Assembly: GCF_000166135.1 (NCBI RefSeq)
Contig: NC_014666.1
Coordinates: 3,658,001 to 3,722,000, forward strand
Reading direction: 5' to 3'
Length of the DNA stretch: 64,000 bases
Source: Pseudofrankia inefficax
Lineage (GTDB): Bacteria > Actinomycetota > Actinomycetes > Frankiales > Frankiaceae
Shown here: positions 35,109 to 42,722 of the stretch, piece after piece
Numbering within the stretch: position 1 is the first letter of the stretch
Layout of the letters: the number at the start of each line of letters is the position of its first letter
Translations under genes and position numbers: made by a program
The notes under the pieces: generated by a model
Database searches by the model: none
Told to the model about the DNA's origin: nothing
What the model saw: the letters and a program-made list of their open reading frames with translations, nothing else

Positions 35109-36152
35109 ATGGTGGGCGATGAGGGTGGTACTCGGCAGACAGGGCGCGGCGACCGTCCAGCTGGCGAACGCGCGGACATCCGGGCCGGCCTCGTGAGCGC
35201 CGACGAGGAGGCGCTGGCCGTCGCCTTCCAGGCCGCGCGGCCGCGGCTGGTGCGCGTCGCCTACGCGATCCTCGGCTCCCGCGGTGACGCCGAGGACGTC
35301 GTCGCCGACTGCTGGCTGCGCCTGGTCGCGCACCATCGTGAGGAACCGATCCGCGACCCCGAGGCCTGGGCCGTCGTCACCGTGTCGCGGATGGCGGTCG
35401 ACGTCCTGCGCTCGGCCCGGGTGCGCCGCGAGCGCTACGTCGGCCCGTGGCTGCCCGAGCCCGTCCTCACCACCGTGGCCCCTGACCAGGGCGACCCCGC
35501 GGACAGGGTCACCCTCGACGACGAGGTCAGCTACGCGCTGCTCGTCGTGCTGGAGACCCTGACACCCGCGGAGCGAACCGCGTTCGTGCTGCACGACCTG
35601 TTCGGCCTGCCGTTCCCCGAGGTCGCCGACATCGTCGGCCGTACCCCTGCCTCGGTGCGCCAGCTCGCCTCGCGGGCCCGTCGGCACGTACACGACCGGG
35701 CCGGGCGCCCGGTGGTCGATCCCGCCGAGCACCGCCGCGTCGTCGAGGCGTTCGCGGCGGCGGCCGGCTCGGGCGACCTCGGGACACTGATCGCCGTTCT
35801 GGACCCCGAGGTGGTGCTCGTCAGCGATGGTGGCGGATTCGTCACGGCGGCCCGCAGGCCGATCCACGGGGCCGACAAGGTCGCGCGCTTCGTCCTCGGC
35901 GTCCTCGCGAAGGGGCAGCTGGGCAGCGAGATCGAGCTGGTGCGGGTCAACGGGGCGCCCGGCTTCGCGGTGCACGAGGCGGGACGCCTCGTCGCCGTCG
36001 TCGCGTTGACCGTCGCCGGCGGCCGGGTCGCTCGCCTCGACCTCGTGGTAGCCCCGGACAAGCTGCCCCGCGAGCCCCATGAGCCTCATGAGCCCCATGA
36101 GCCTCATGAGTCCCGCGAGCCCCATGAGCCCCGCGATCCGCGCGACGTCTGA
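35109..36152 (+). CDS. ECF41-type sigma factor with SnoaL-like tail
   Basis: A 347-residue sigma factor. Region 2 includes YAILGSRGDAEDVVADCWLRL, region 4 includes LTPAERTAFVLHDLFGLPF. Group hallmarks are the WLPEP linker, DGGG in the SnoaL-like domain and APDKL (usually NPDKL) near the end. In this group the fused SnoaL domain controls sigma activity in place of an anti-sigma factor. ECF41 genes usually sit next to a COE-type gene (decarboxylase, oxidoreductase or epimerase); none is adjacent here. The last 25 residues are an EPH repeat with acidic/His character. Confidence 0.88.
   Translation: MVGDEGGTRQTGRGDRPAGERADIRAGLVSADEEALAVAFQAARPRLVRVAYAILGSRGDAEDVVADCWLRLVAHHREEPIRDPEAWAVVTVSRMAVDVLRSARVRRERYVGPWLPEPVLTTVAPDQGDPADRVTLDDEVSYALLVVLETLTPAERTAFVLHDLFGLPFPEVADIVGRTPASVRQLASRARRHVHDRAGRPVVDPAEHRRVVEAFAAAAGSGDLGTLIAVLDPEVVLVSDGGGFVTAARRPIHGADKVARFVLGVLAKGQLGSEIELVRVNGAPGFAVHEAGRLVAVVALTVAGGRVARLDLVVAPDKLPREPHEPHEPHEPHESREPHEPRDPRDV
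36072..36134 (+). repeat. 9-bp tandem repeat (EPH codons) at the end of the sigma gene
   Basis: Seven 9-bp units of GAGCCCCAT/GAGCCTCAT type encode EPH with two ESR/EPR variants. They extend the ECF41 C-terminus. Confidence 0.88.
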
Positions 36153-36212
36153 CGCCGGCGAGGCGGGTCACGGCCTGGGTCCGCGGCCCGCCTCGCGATG
36201 GCGCTGCGCTGG

Positions 36213-37175
36213 TCAGCCGGCCGACGCGGGGACCGTGCCGATCGGGGAGTACTCGCTCGCGTCGCCGGCCCGGGAGACGCTCGGGCGTCCGTCCCTGCCG
36301 ACCGGAATGGTGCCGGCGACGGTGACCCGGTGCACGATCCGCGGGCTGTCGGCGTAGTCGTTGATCGCGTAGTGCTGGGTGGCGCGGTTGTCCCAGATCG
36401 CGACGTCGCCGGTCCGCCAGTGCCAGCGGACGGTGTTCTCCGGCTTGGCGACCGCGTCGGCGAAGGTGCGCAGCAGGTCGAACGACTGCTCCTGGCTCAC
36501 CCCGGTCAGCTGCTTGACGAACCCGCCGAGCAGCAGCGACGGCTCGCCCGTCTCGGGGTGGACCCGCACCACCGGGTGCTCGACCTCGAACTCCTTGGAG
36601 CGGAACTCGAAGAACCGCTCCTTGAACACCTCGGGCAGGCCGTCGAGGTCCTGAAGACGCAGACCGTAGTCGTGCTGGTTGGTGTGGTAGACCCGCAGCG
36701 CGTCCGCGACGTGCTGCAGCGGGGCCGGCAGGTCCCCGTAGGCCGCGACGGTGTTCGCCCAGATCGTGTCGCCGCCGACCGGCGGGATCTCGACGGCCCG
36801 CAGCACCGAGAACGCCGGCGGCCGGTCGGTGAAGCTGACGTCCGTGTGCCAGGCGCCGGCGCGGCCGCCCTTGGAGGCGTCGAGCTCGTGCACCAGCGGG
36901 TAGCCGTCGAGCGGGGCCTGCGACGGGTGGGCCTGGGTGAGCTCGCCGAGCAGCCGGGCGAACGCGATCTGGATCTCCGGGGTGAGGTGGTGCTGGTCGC
37001 GGAAGAACACGACCCGGTTCCGCAGGATCGCCGCCCGCAGCGCCGCGACGGTCGCGGCGTCCAGGTCACCGCCGATCCGGACGCCGCTGATCTCGGCGCC
37101 GATCCGGACGGTCAGCGGCCGGATGTCGAGCTCGACGGCGGGCGTCACGGGAGCCGGCGCGGTGTCGACGGTCAT
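36213..37175 (-). CDS. TauD/TfdA-family alpha-ketoglutarate-dependent dioxygenase
   Basis: A 320-residue non-haem iron enzyme. The His-Asp ligands lie in WHTDVSF, the distal His in RATQHYAIND, and the ketoglutarate-binding Arg in PRIVHRVTVAG. It is closest in feel to taurine or alkylsulfate dioxygenases (TauD, AtsK), which release sulfite or sulfate from organosulfur compounds. A second member, 57825-58733, is in the sulfonate operon. The gene is alone; neighbours give no substrate. Confidence 0.87.
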   Translation of the reverse strand: MTVDTAPAPVTPAVELDIRPLTVRIGAEISGVRIGGDLDAATVAALRAAILRNRVVFFRDQHHLTPEIQIAFARLLGELTQAHPSQAPLDGYPLVHELDASKGGRAGAWHTDVSFTDRPPAFSVLRAVEIPPVGGDTIWANTVAAYGDLPAPLQHVADALRVYHTNQHDYGLRLQDLDGLPEVFKERFFEFRSKEFEVEHPVVRVHPETGEPSLLLGGFVKQLTGVSQEQSFDLLRTFADAVAKPENTVRWHWRTGDVAIWDNRATQHYAINDYADSPRIVHRVTVAGTIPVGRDGRPSVSRAGDASEYSPIGTVPASAG

Positions 37176-37664
37176 TGGTCACTCCTTCTCAGCGGGTCGA
37201 TCAGGTGCGTGGACGGACGCCGGGAGCCTCCCCGGGGCAGTCGGCGGCGGCGGGGGAGCGGTCGGGCGACGGGCAGGCCGGCGCGCGGACAGGAAGCACG
37301 CGGGGTACGGAGGCACGCGGGGGTTCGGCGGCCCGCGGGGTCCGAGGCGCGATCCCGCCGCTGCGCGACAGTAGGCCCCGGATCAGCGAGATGTCCATTA
37401 ATTCGATAGAGAAAGATGAGTGTTGCGCGAATGCGACTTCGGGGCCGAGCGGCTGGCTGCCGCCGGCGACGGCTGTGATCCTTCCGGCCGTCGCCGCGTC
37501 GGACGGTGTGGGCCCGCGAGGGCCGGTGACGTGCGGTTGGGCGGGCGCGGCGGGGTCTGGCTCGGGAGTGCCGGGTCGCCCGCAGCGGGTTGACATCGCG
37601 CGGAGGGATAACTTCACTTCATCGGTGTAAAAGATGGGAAAACGCGCTAGCCACTGGGGGAACC
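37176..37664. other. Divergent promoter region between TauD and carbonic anhydrase genes
   Basis: A 490-base gap. A short AT-rich patch near 37395-37430 probably drives the dioxygenase gene. TTGACA at 37590-37595 could serve carbonic anhydrase, but no -10 box at good spacing was found. A minus-strand open frame of 138 codons here has no conserved look and is not called. Confidence 0.4.
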
Positions 37665-38153
37665 GTGTCCGTTACGGACGAGTACCTGGCCAACAACGCC
37701 GCCTACGCGCAGAGCTTCGTCGGGCCGCTTCCGTTGCCGCCCGCCCGCAACGTTGCCGTCGTCGCCTGCATGGACGCGCGGCTGAACGTCTACGGGATCC
37801 TCGGCCTCGCCGACGGGGAGGCGCACGTCATCCGCAACGCGGGCGGCGTGGTGACCGACGACGAGATCCGGTCGCTCGCGATCAGCCAGCGACTGCTCGG
37901 CACGACCGAGATCATCCTGATCCACCACACCGACTGCGGCATGCTGACCTTCACCGACGACGACTTCAAGCGCTCGATCCAGGACGAGACCGGGATCAAG
38001 CCGGAATGGGCCGCCGAGGCGTTCCCCGACCTGGACGAGGACGTCCGGCAGTCCATCGCGCGGATCAAGGCGAGCCCCTTCGTCCCGCACCGGGACGCGA
38101 TCCGGGGGTTCGTCTTCGACGTCGCGACCGGCCTGCTCAAGGAGGTCTCCTGA
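37665..38153 (+). CDS. Beta-class carbonic anhydrase
   Basis: A 162-residue zinc enzyme interconverting CO2 and bicarbonate. Zinc ligands are visible in ACMDARL and IHHTDCGML; the Asp-Arg pair of the first motif is the catalytic dyad. Its short length matches the mycobacterial Rv1284 type. GTG at 37665 follows GGGGG closely; upstream in-frame codons are unlikely to be protein. Confidence 0.92.
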   Translation: MSVTDEYLANNAAYAQSFVGPLPLPPARNVAVVACMDARLNVYGILGLADGEAHVIRNAGGVVTDDEIRSLAISQRLLGTTEIILIHHTDCGMLTFTDDDFKRSIQDETGIKPEWAAEAFPDLDEDVRQSIARIKASPFVPHRDAIRGFVFDVATGLLKEVS

Positions 38154-38342
38154 CCGACCCGCGACGACCGGCCGCGCCCGGTGCGGCCAGGGCCGGGCGC
38201 GGCTACGGATGGCCGTGGATGTGGGTGGCGACTCCGACGGTCCCTGACGTGGATCCTTCGCGCCCCGCCCACGTGGCCACGGCGAGGAAAGGCGCTCGTC
38301 GCCGCTTCGGCGGACCAGCTTGGCCGGGGTCCTCAGCCGGCG

Positions 38343-38479
38343 CTGTCCAGCCGGCTCTGTGCGGCCGGCCCTGTCCAGCCGGCCCTGTTCGGCCGGCTCT
38401 GTCCGGTCGGCTCTGCTCGGTCGGCTCTGTCAGCCAGCTCTGTCCAGTCGGCTCTGCTCAGTCGGCTCTGCTCAGTCGG
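38343..38479. repeat. 14-bp tandem repeat, ten units
   Basis: Ten units on CTCTGTCCAGTCGG (one 12, one 13, the others 14 bases) fill most of the gap after carbonic anhydrase and run into the stop codon of the cupin gene. The period does not keep a reading frame. The remaining gap (38154-38342) shows no gene. Confidence 0.85.
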
Positions 38480-39049
38480 TGTGCCAGGTGCGGCCGCCGT
38501 CCGCGGTCCTCGCCGGTCCGCGCCAGCGCAGGTCGGCGAGGTTGACGACGATCGCCTCCTGGGTGGTGCGGGCGATGACGACCACCGCCTCGGTGTCGGG
38601 GTCCGGGTTCTCCTCCCGGTGCGGGACCCACGGCGGCACGTAGATGTAGTCGCCGGGCGAGGTCTCCAGCCGGATCTCCTCGTCCTCCCGCAGGAAGACG
38701 AACGCGGGATGCCCGGAGACGACGTAGATCCCGGTCTCGGACACCCCGTGGTGATGGTTGGCCGACCGGGTCGCCGGCGCCACGTGGGTCTGGCCCATCC
38801 ACAGCCGCTCGGTGCCGACGGTCGTGCCGGACAGTGCCTCGACCCGGCGCATCCCCTCGGTCTGCGCGGTGTGCGCCGACAGCCCGCGGCGCGGACCTGG
38901 TGGAGCCGGCGGTGGAAGGCGTCGAGCTCCGGCCGCGTCGGCTCGCCCTGCCCGGCCGCCGCCCCCTCGGAGCCGGTCGCCCCCTCGGCAGGGGGCGCCC
39001 CCTCGGCGGTGACCGTCGGGTCGGACGAGGCCGCTGCTTGATCAGGCAC
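38472..39049 (-). pseudogene. Cupin-domain protein, apparent frameshift near codon 56
   Basis: The cupin domain is clear in the frame of 38852-38472: TRSANHHHGVSETGIYVVSGH and GDYIYVPPWVPHREEN carry the metal-binding His and Glu residues. The best start is GTG at 39049, with GAGGAG 8 bases upstream, but in another frame. Its first 56 codons (to about 38882) read as a natural acidic head ending HRRLHQVRAAG. In the cupin frame LSAHTAQTEG stands just before the ATG at 38852. One base gained or lost between 38880 and 38915 would join them. Either a sequencing error or a decayed gene; a short 126-residue protein from 38852 is the alternative. Confidence 0.6.
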
Positions 39050-39229
39050 TATGGGCCTCCTCAGCGTGTTTCGGGGACCAGCCCCGCTCGGCGGCGACAG
39101 GACGGGCTGGCCGCACGTCCATTCCTACGCGGTGGTCGAAGAAACCGGGGATCCACGACTACCACGTAGGAACGACTGCGCCGCGAGGCGCCGCTCCCGT
39201 GTGGGGGACGCGAGAACGCCCGCGGTCGG

Positions 39230-40084
39230 TCACCGGCTGACGAGGCGTAGCGGCTGGGGTCGGTCGCGGTTGAGCTCGTCGAGCGCGGCGGCCGTCGCCG
39301 TGTCGGCGGGCAGGTAGACGACCAGGCGCTGGTCGTCGTCGACGGAGAGCTCAAGGGTCTCGTAGGCGAGCCGAAGCGCACCGGCGCCGGGATGGGCCAG
39401 CCGGAGGACGCCGCTGGCCTTCGGGAGGCCGGGAAGCGTGTCGACCCGGCGGGTGAAGGCCTCGCCGGTGGTGACCGTCAGCTCGTCCGCCAGCGCTGCC
39501 AGGTCCGGGCGAGCCCGGAACGGGCCCTGCTTGAGGGCCGCGACCTGTTCGTCGGCGACATGATCCCAGTCGGGGTACGCCGCGCGGGCTCTGACGTCGG
39601 TGAAAAGGAACCGGGCGAGGTTGGGCTGCGCCGCCTCCAACAGCCCCATCGGTCCGACGAGCCGCCGATAACCGGCCGTGTGCGCGAGGACGTCGCTGAG
39701 CAGGTTCAGCAGCACCGCGGCAGTTGGCTCAAGGCGGTCGAGCAGGGCCTGGACGGTCGGGCGGACGGTGCGGGCCGGGTCGCCAAAGCCCCGGCAGGTG
39801 AATCCCGGGTCGGCCGATTTCGTCAGCCGGTGCAGGTGCACGCGCTCCCGGGTGGTCAGCCGGAGCGCCTCGGCGAGGGCGGAGAGCACCTGCGGCGACG
39901 GCCGGCGGTCGCGTCCCTGCTCCAGCCTGATCACGTACTCGACGCTGACACCGGCGAGGGTCGCCACCTCGGAGCGGCGCAGCCCGGTGGCGCGGCGACG
40001 CGGACCCGCGGGCAGGCCGACCTCGGCCGGGCTGAGCGCCTCACGGTGCGTGCGCAGGAAAAGCCCGAGCTCGTTGTCGCTCAC
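39230..40084 (-). CDS. XRE-family regulator with MmyB-like C-terminal domain
   Basis: A 284-residue regulator. HTH near residues 5-70 with LRRSEVATLAGVSVEYVIRLEQGR; the rest is the MmyB-like ligand-binding domain (LNLLSDVLAHTAGYRRL, ending VVYLPADTATAAALDELN). It is divergent from the oxidoreductase gene at 40238 across about 150 bases, so that gene is its likely target. It is a paralogue of the regulators at 10195 and 47087. Confidence 0.88.
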   Translation of the reverse strand: MSDNELGLFLRTHREALSPAEVGLPAGPRRRATGLRRSEVATLAGVSVEYVIRLEQGRDRRPSPQVLSALAEALRLTTRERVHLHRLTKSADPGFTCRGFGDPARTVRPTVQALLDRLEPTAAVLLNLLSDVLAHTAGYRRLVGPMGLLEAAQPNLARFLFTDVRARAAYPDWDHVADEQVAALKQGPFRARPDLAALADELTVTTGEAFTRRVDTLPGLPKASGVLRLAHPGAGALRLAYETLELSVDDDQRLVVYLPADTATAAALDELNRDRPQPLRLVSR

Positions 40085-40237
40085 TGCCTGACCGTAACAA
40101 CCTCCCGGGCTGTCGTGGTGTCCCTGTCACTACCACTCTCAGCGCGGCCTTCCTGGGTGGCCGGTCGTTGGACAGAGTCGCCGAAAGAGGCCCGACGGAC
40201 GTCGGGACCGAATCTTTGGCGCAGGGGGCTGGGAATC

Positions 40238-41334
40238 ATGAGCAGTACGGTTGTGGTCGTCGGTGGCGGCTATGGCGGCGCGGCGGTCGCCAAGGCGCTG
40301 GAACGCGGGCCGAGGTCGTCCTCATCGACCCGCGGGACTCCTTCGTCAACGCCGCCGGGTCGCTGCGGGCGCTGGCCCAGCCGACCTGGGCCGCCAACAT
40401 CTTCTTTCCGTTCGCCACCCTGCTCACCGCGGGGACGGTGATTCGCGACCGGGCGATCTCGGTGGACGCCGTCGGGGTCACCCTGTCCTCGGGCCGGCGT
40501 GTGCACGCGGACTACCTGGTCCTCGCCACCGGCTCCAGCTACGCCTATCCGGCCAAGCCCCGGTCGGACGGCACCGAGGACGGCCTGGCGGACCTGCGCC
40601 GCACCCACAAGGAGCTGGCCGACGCCGATCGGGTGCTGATCGTCGGCGCGGGGCCGGTCGGCCTGGAGCTCGCCGGCGAGATCAAGGACGTCTGGCCGCG
40701 CAAGGCGGTGACCATCGTCGACCCCGCCGAGACGTTGTTGCCGACCTTCGAGCCGGGCCTGCGCGAGGACCTGCACCGCCAGCTCGATGACCTGGACCTT
40801 GACCTGCGCCTGGGAACCAGCCTGACGACCTTGCCCGCGACCGAGGCCGGCCGGGCCGAGCCGTTCGTCGTCACCACGACCGAAGGCGTCGAGATCGCCG
40901 CGGACATCTGGTTCCAGGCCTACGGCGCGCGTCCCAACAACGACTACCTGGGCGACGGCCGGCTCACCACGCTCAGCGCGCGGGGCCAGGTCGCGGTGAC
41001 CGACACCCTGAATGTCGCCGGGCATGACCGCGTCTATGCGGTCGGCGACCTCACCGATATCGCCGAGGACAAGCTGGCCGCCTATGCCCTGCGCCACGCG
41101 GAGGTCGTCGTGGAGAACATCACCGCGCAACTGCGGGGCGAACCGCCCACGGCCACCTATCAGCCGTTGCCGCACCCCATCATTCTGCTGCCGCTCGGAC
41201 CGCGCGGCGGCGTCGGTCAGATGCCCACGCCGGAGGGCCCGGCGGTCGTCCCGGCCGCCACGGTGGCCGACTACAAGGGCGTCGACCTGTTCACCGGCCG
41301 CTTCACCGCACAGTTCGGTCCCACCGCCGCCTGA
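40238..41334 (+). pseudogene. FAD-dependent pyridine nucleotide oxidoreductase (NDH-2/AIF-like), frameshifted near 40307
   Basis: ATG at 40238 begins MSSTVVVVGGGYGGAAVAK, a perfect FAD-binding start, preceded by GGGA. The frame is lost after LERG; the protein resumes one frame over with AEVVLIDPRDSFVNAAG and continues to 41334. It includes the NAD-binding VLIVGAGPVGLELAGEI and VYAVGDLTDIAEDKLA. A single missing base in the GGGCC at 40307-40311 explains it (expected codons Gly-Ala). The joined protein would be about 365 residues and act on NAD(P)H with quinone or another acceptor. Sequencing error and true loss cannot be told apart here. Confidence 0.75.
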
Positions 41335-41378
41335 ACCGCGCCTTTCAGGGTTCGGCCCGCCGCACGGAAGGAAAGCCA

Positions 41379-41828
41379 GTAACTTCAGGCGACAAGGTGG
41401 CTTTAGGCGACCCTGTGGCTTTAGGTGACACGGTGGCTTCAGGCGAAACGGTGGCTTTAGGTGACGCAGTGGTTTTAGGCGGCAGGGTGGCTTTAGGTGA
41501 AGCAGTAGCTTTAGGCGACGCTGCGGCTTCAGGCGACGCTGCGGCTTTAGGCGACACTGTGGCTTTAGGTGACAGGGTGGCTTTAGGTGAAGCAGTAGCT
41601 TTAGGCGACGCTGCGGCTTTAGGCGACGCTGCGGCTTTAGGCGACACTGTGGCTTTAGGTGACAGGGTGGCTTTAGGTGAAGCAGTAGCTTTAGGCGACA
41701 CGGTGGCTTTAGTCGACACAGTAGATTTAGGCGGCGCAGTGGTTTCAGAAGACGCAGTGGTTTCGGACGGCGCAGTGGTTTCGGACGGCGCAGTGGTTTC
41801 GGACGACACAGTGGCTTTAGGCGACGTC
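41379..41828 (+). repeat. 18-bp tandem repeat, 25 units, rich in TTA codons
   Basis: Twenty-five units of 18 bp, typical unit GTGGCTTTAGGCGACACT, encode VALGDT-type hexapeptides. Units 6-10 and 11-15 counted from 41397 (41487-41576 and 41577-41666) differ by one base, a 90-bp higher-order duplication. Eighteen units have a TTA leucine codon; later ones change to TCA and TCG. The tract lies directly before the luciferase-like domain, in frame. Confidence 0.95.
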
Positions 41829-42713
41829 GTCTTCGGCTTCGGGGCGCACAGCGGTTTCGACACCGGGCCCGAGTTGCTGACGCTGGCACGACAGGCCGAT
41901 CGCGACGGTCTCGATCTCTTCTCGCTCTCGGATCATCCCTACCTCGGCGAGCGTCTGGACGCCTACGCCTCCATCGGTTTCATCCTGGGGCGTACCCACC
42001 GTCTCGCGGGCTTCGCCAACGTCACCAACCTGCCGACGCGGCCCGCCGCCCTGCTGGCCCGGACCGTGACCGCGTTGTCCGCGCTCTCCGACGGCCGCCT
42101 GGTCCTCGGCGTCGGAGCCGGCGGCCGGTGGGACCGGATCGCCGACCTGGGGGTTCCCAGGCTCTCACCGGCCGACGCCGTCGTGGCGTTCGAGGAGGCG
42201 ATCGTGCTGGTGAGACTGCTGTCGGGTGGCGGCCCGCCGGTGACCTACCACGGCCGCCACTACCGGGTCGATCAGATCACGCCGGCGCCCGTCCCCCCGC
42301 CCCCCGTGTGGACGGGCTCCGTCGGCCCGAGATCCCTCGCCGTGACGGGGCGGGTCGCCGACGGCTGGATCCCCGGCCACGCGGCGGACTGGCTCAGCGA
42401 CCGGTACCGGACCTCGCGCCCGGTCATAGACGAGGCGGCGGCGGCCGTGGGCCGTGACCCAGGTCAGATCCGGACCGTCTTCAACCTGCCCGGCCGGATA
42501 ACGGACCGCCCACTGCCCAGTACCCGTGACCGCGACGGTCGCTGGATAGGCGGCTCGGTCGGCCAATGGGCCGACGAACTGACCGTCGCCGTGCGCGAAC
42601 ATGATGCCGCGGGCTTTCTGCTCTTCTCGCCGGGCGGCGGGACGCCGGACCCCACATCCCTGAAAAATTGGGCCACGGAGATCGTCCCGAGAGTCCGCGC
42701 CGCGATCGCCTAG
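41397..42713 (+). CDS. Luciferase-like (LLM class) oxidoreductase with N-terminal hexapeptide repeats
   Basis: A 438-residue frame. Residues 1-144 are 24 hexapeptides (VALGDx). Residues 145-438 form an LLM TIM-barrel: FGFGAHSGFDTGPELLTLARQAD, LDLFSLSDHPYLGERLDAY, RLVLGVGAGGRWD and VGPRSLAVTGRVADGWIPGH, typical of F420- or flavin-dependent enzymes. The domain would be complete if translation began near 41829, but no start codon is there. GGAAGGAAAG at 41366-41375 stands just before the repeat, so translation through the repeat is likely. GTG at 41397 is the first usable start, though others inside the repeat are possible. Confidence 0.75.
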   Translation: MALGDPVALGDTVASGETVALGDAVVLGGRVALGEAVALGDAAASGDAAALGDTVALGDRVALGEAVALGDAAALGDAAALGDTVALGDRVALGEAVALGDTVALVDTVDLGGAVVSEDAVVSDGAVVSDGAVVSDDTVALGDVVFGFGAHSGFDTGPELLTLARQADRDGLDLFSLSDHPYLGERLDAYASIGFILGRTHRLAGFANVTNLPTRPAALLARTVTALSALSDGRLVLGVGAGGRWDRIADLGVPRLSPADAVVAFEEAIVLVRLLSGGGPPVTYHGRHYRVDQITPAPVPPPPVWTGSVGPRSLAVTGRVADGWIPGHAADWLSDRYRTSRPVIDEAAAAVGRDPGQIRTVFNLPGRITDRPLPSTRDRDGRWIGGSVGQWADELTVAVREHDAAGFLLFSPGGGTPDPTSLKNWATEIVPRVRAAIA

Positions 42714-42722
42714 TACGAGCTA

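Noticed and set aside
37201..37617. 138-codon minus-strand frame upstream of the TauD-like gene, or a leader peptide in it
   Set aside because: No SSALC or Cys-run pattern and no conserved look; only the AT-rich patch is notable.
38333..39049. A full 238-residue protein in the frame that starts at 39049
   Set aside because: Only the first 56 or so residues look natural; after that the frame runs antisense-like through the cupin domain coded in the other frame.
41379..41828. CRISPR array
   Set aside because: Units are contiguous, without unique spacers, and there are no cas genes; the same holds for the arrays at 20335, 38343 and 61679.
41345..41863. Minus-strand SPKATV-repeat protein as a real gene
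   Set aside because: An 18-bp repeat lacking stops opens most frames; the + frame leads into a conserved enzyme and has a ribosome-site-like GGAAGGA.
41397..42713. Assigning the luciferase-like enzyme as SsuD
   Set aside because: It lies far from the ssu operon and its motifs fit F420-type LLM enzymes at least as well.
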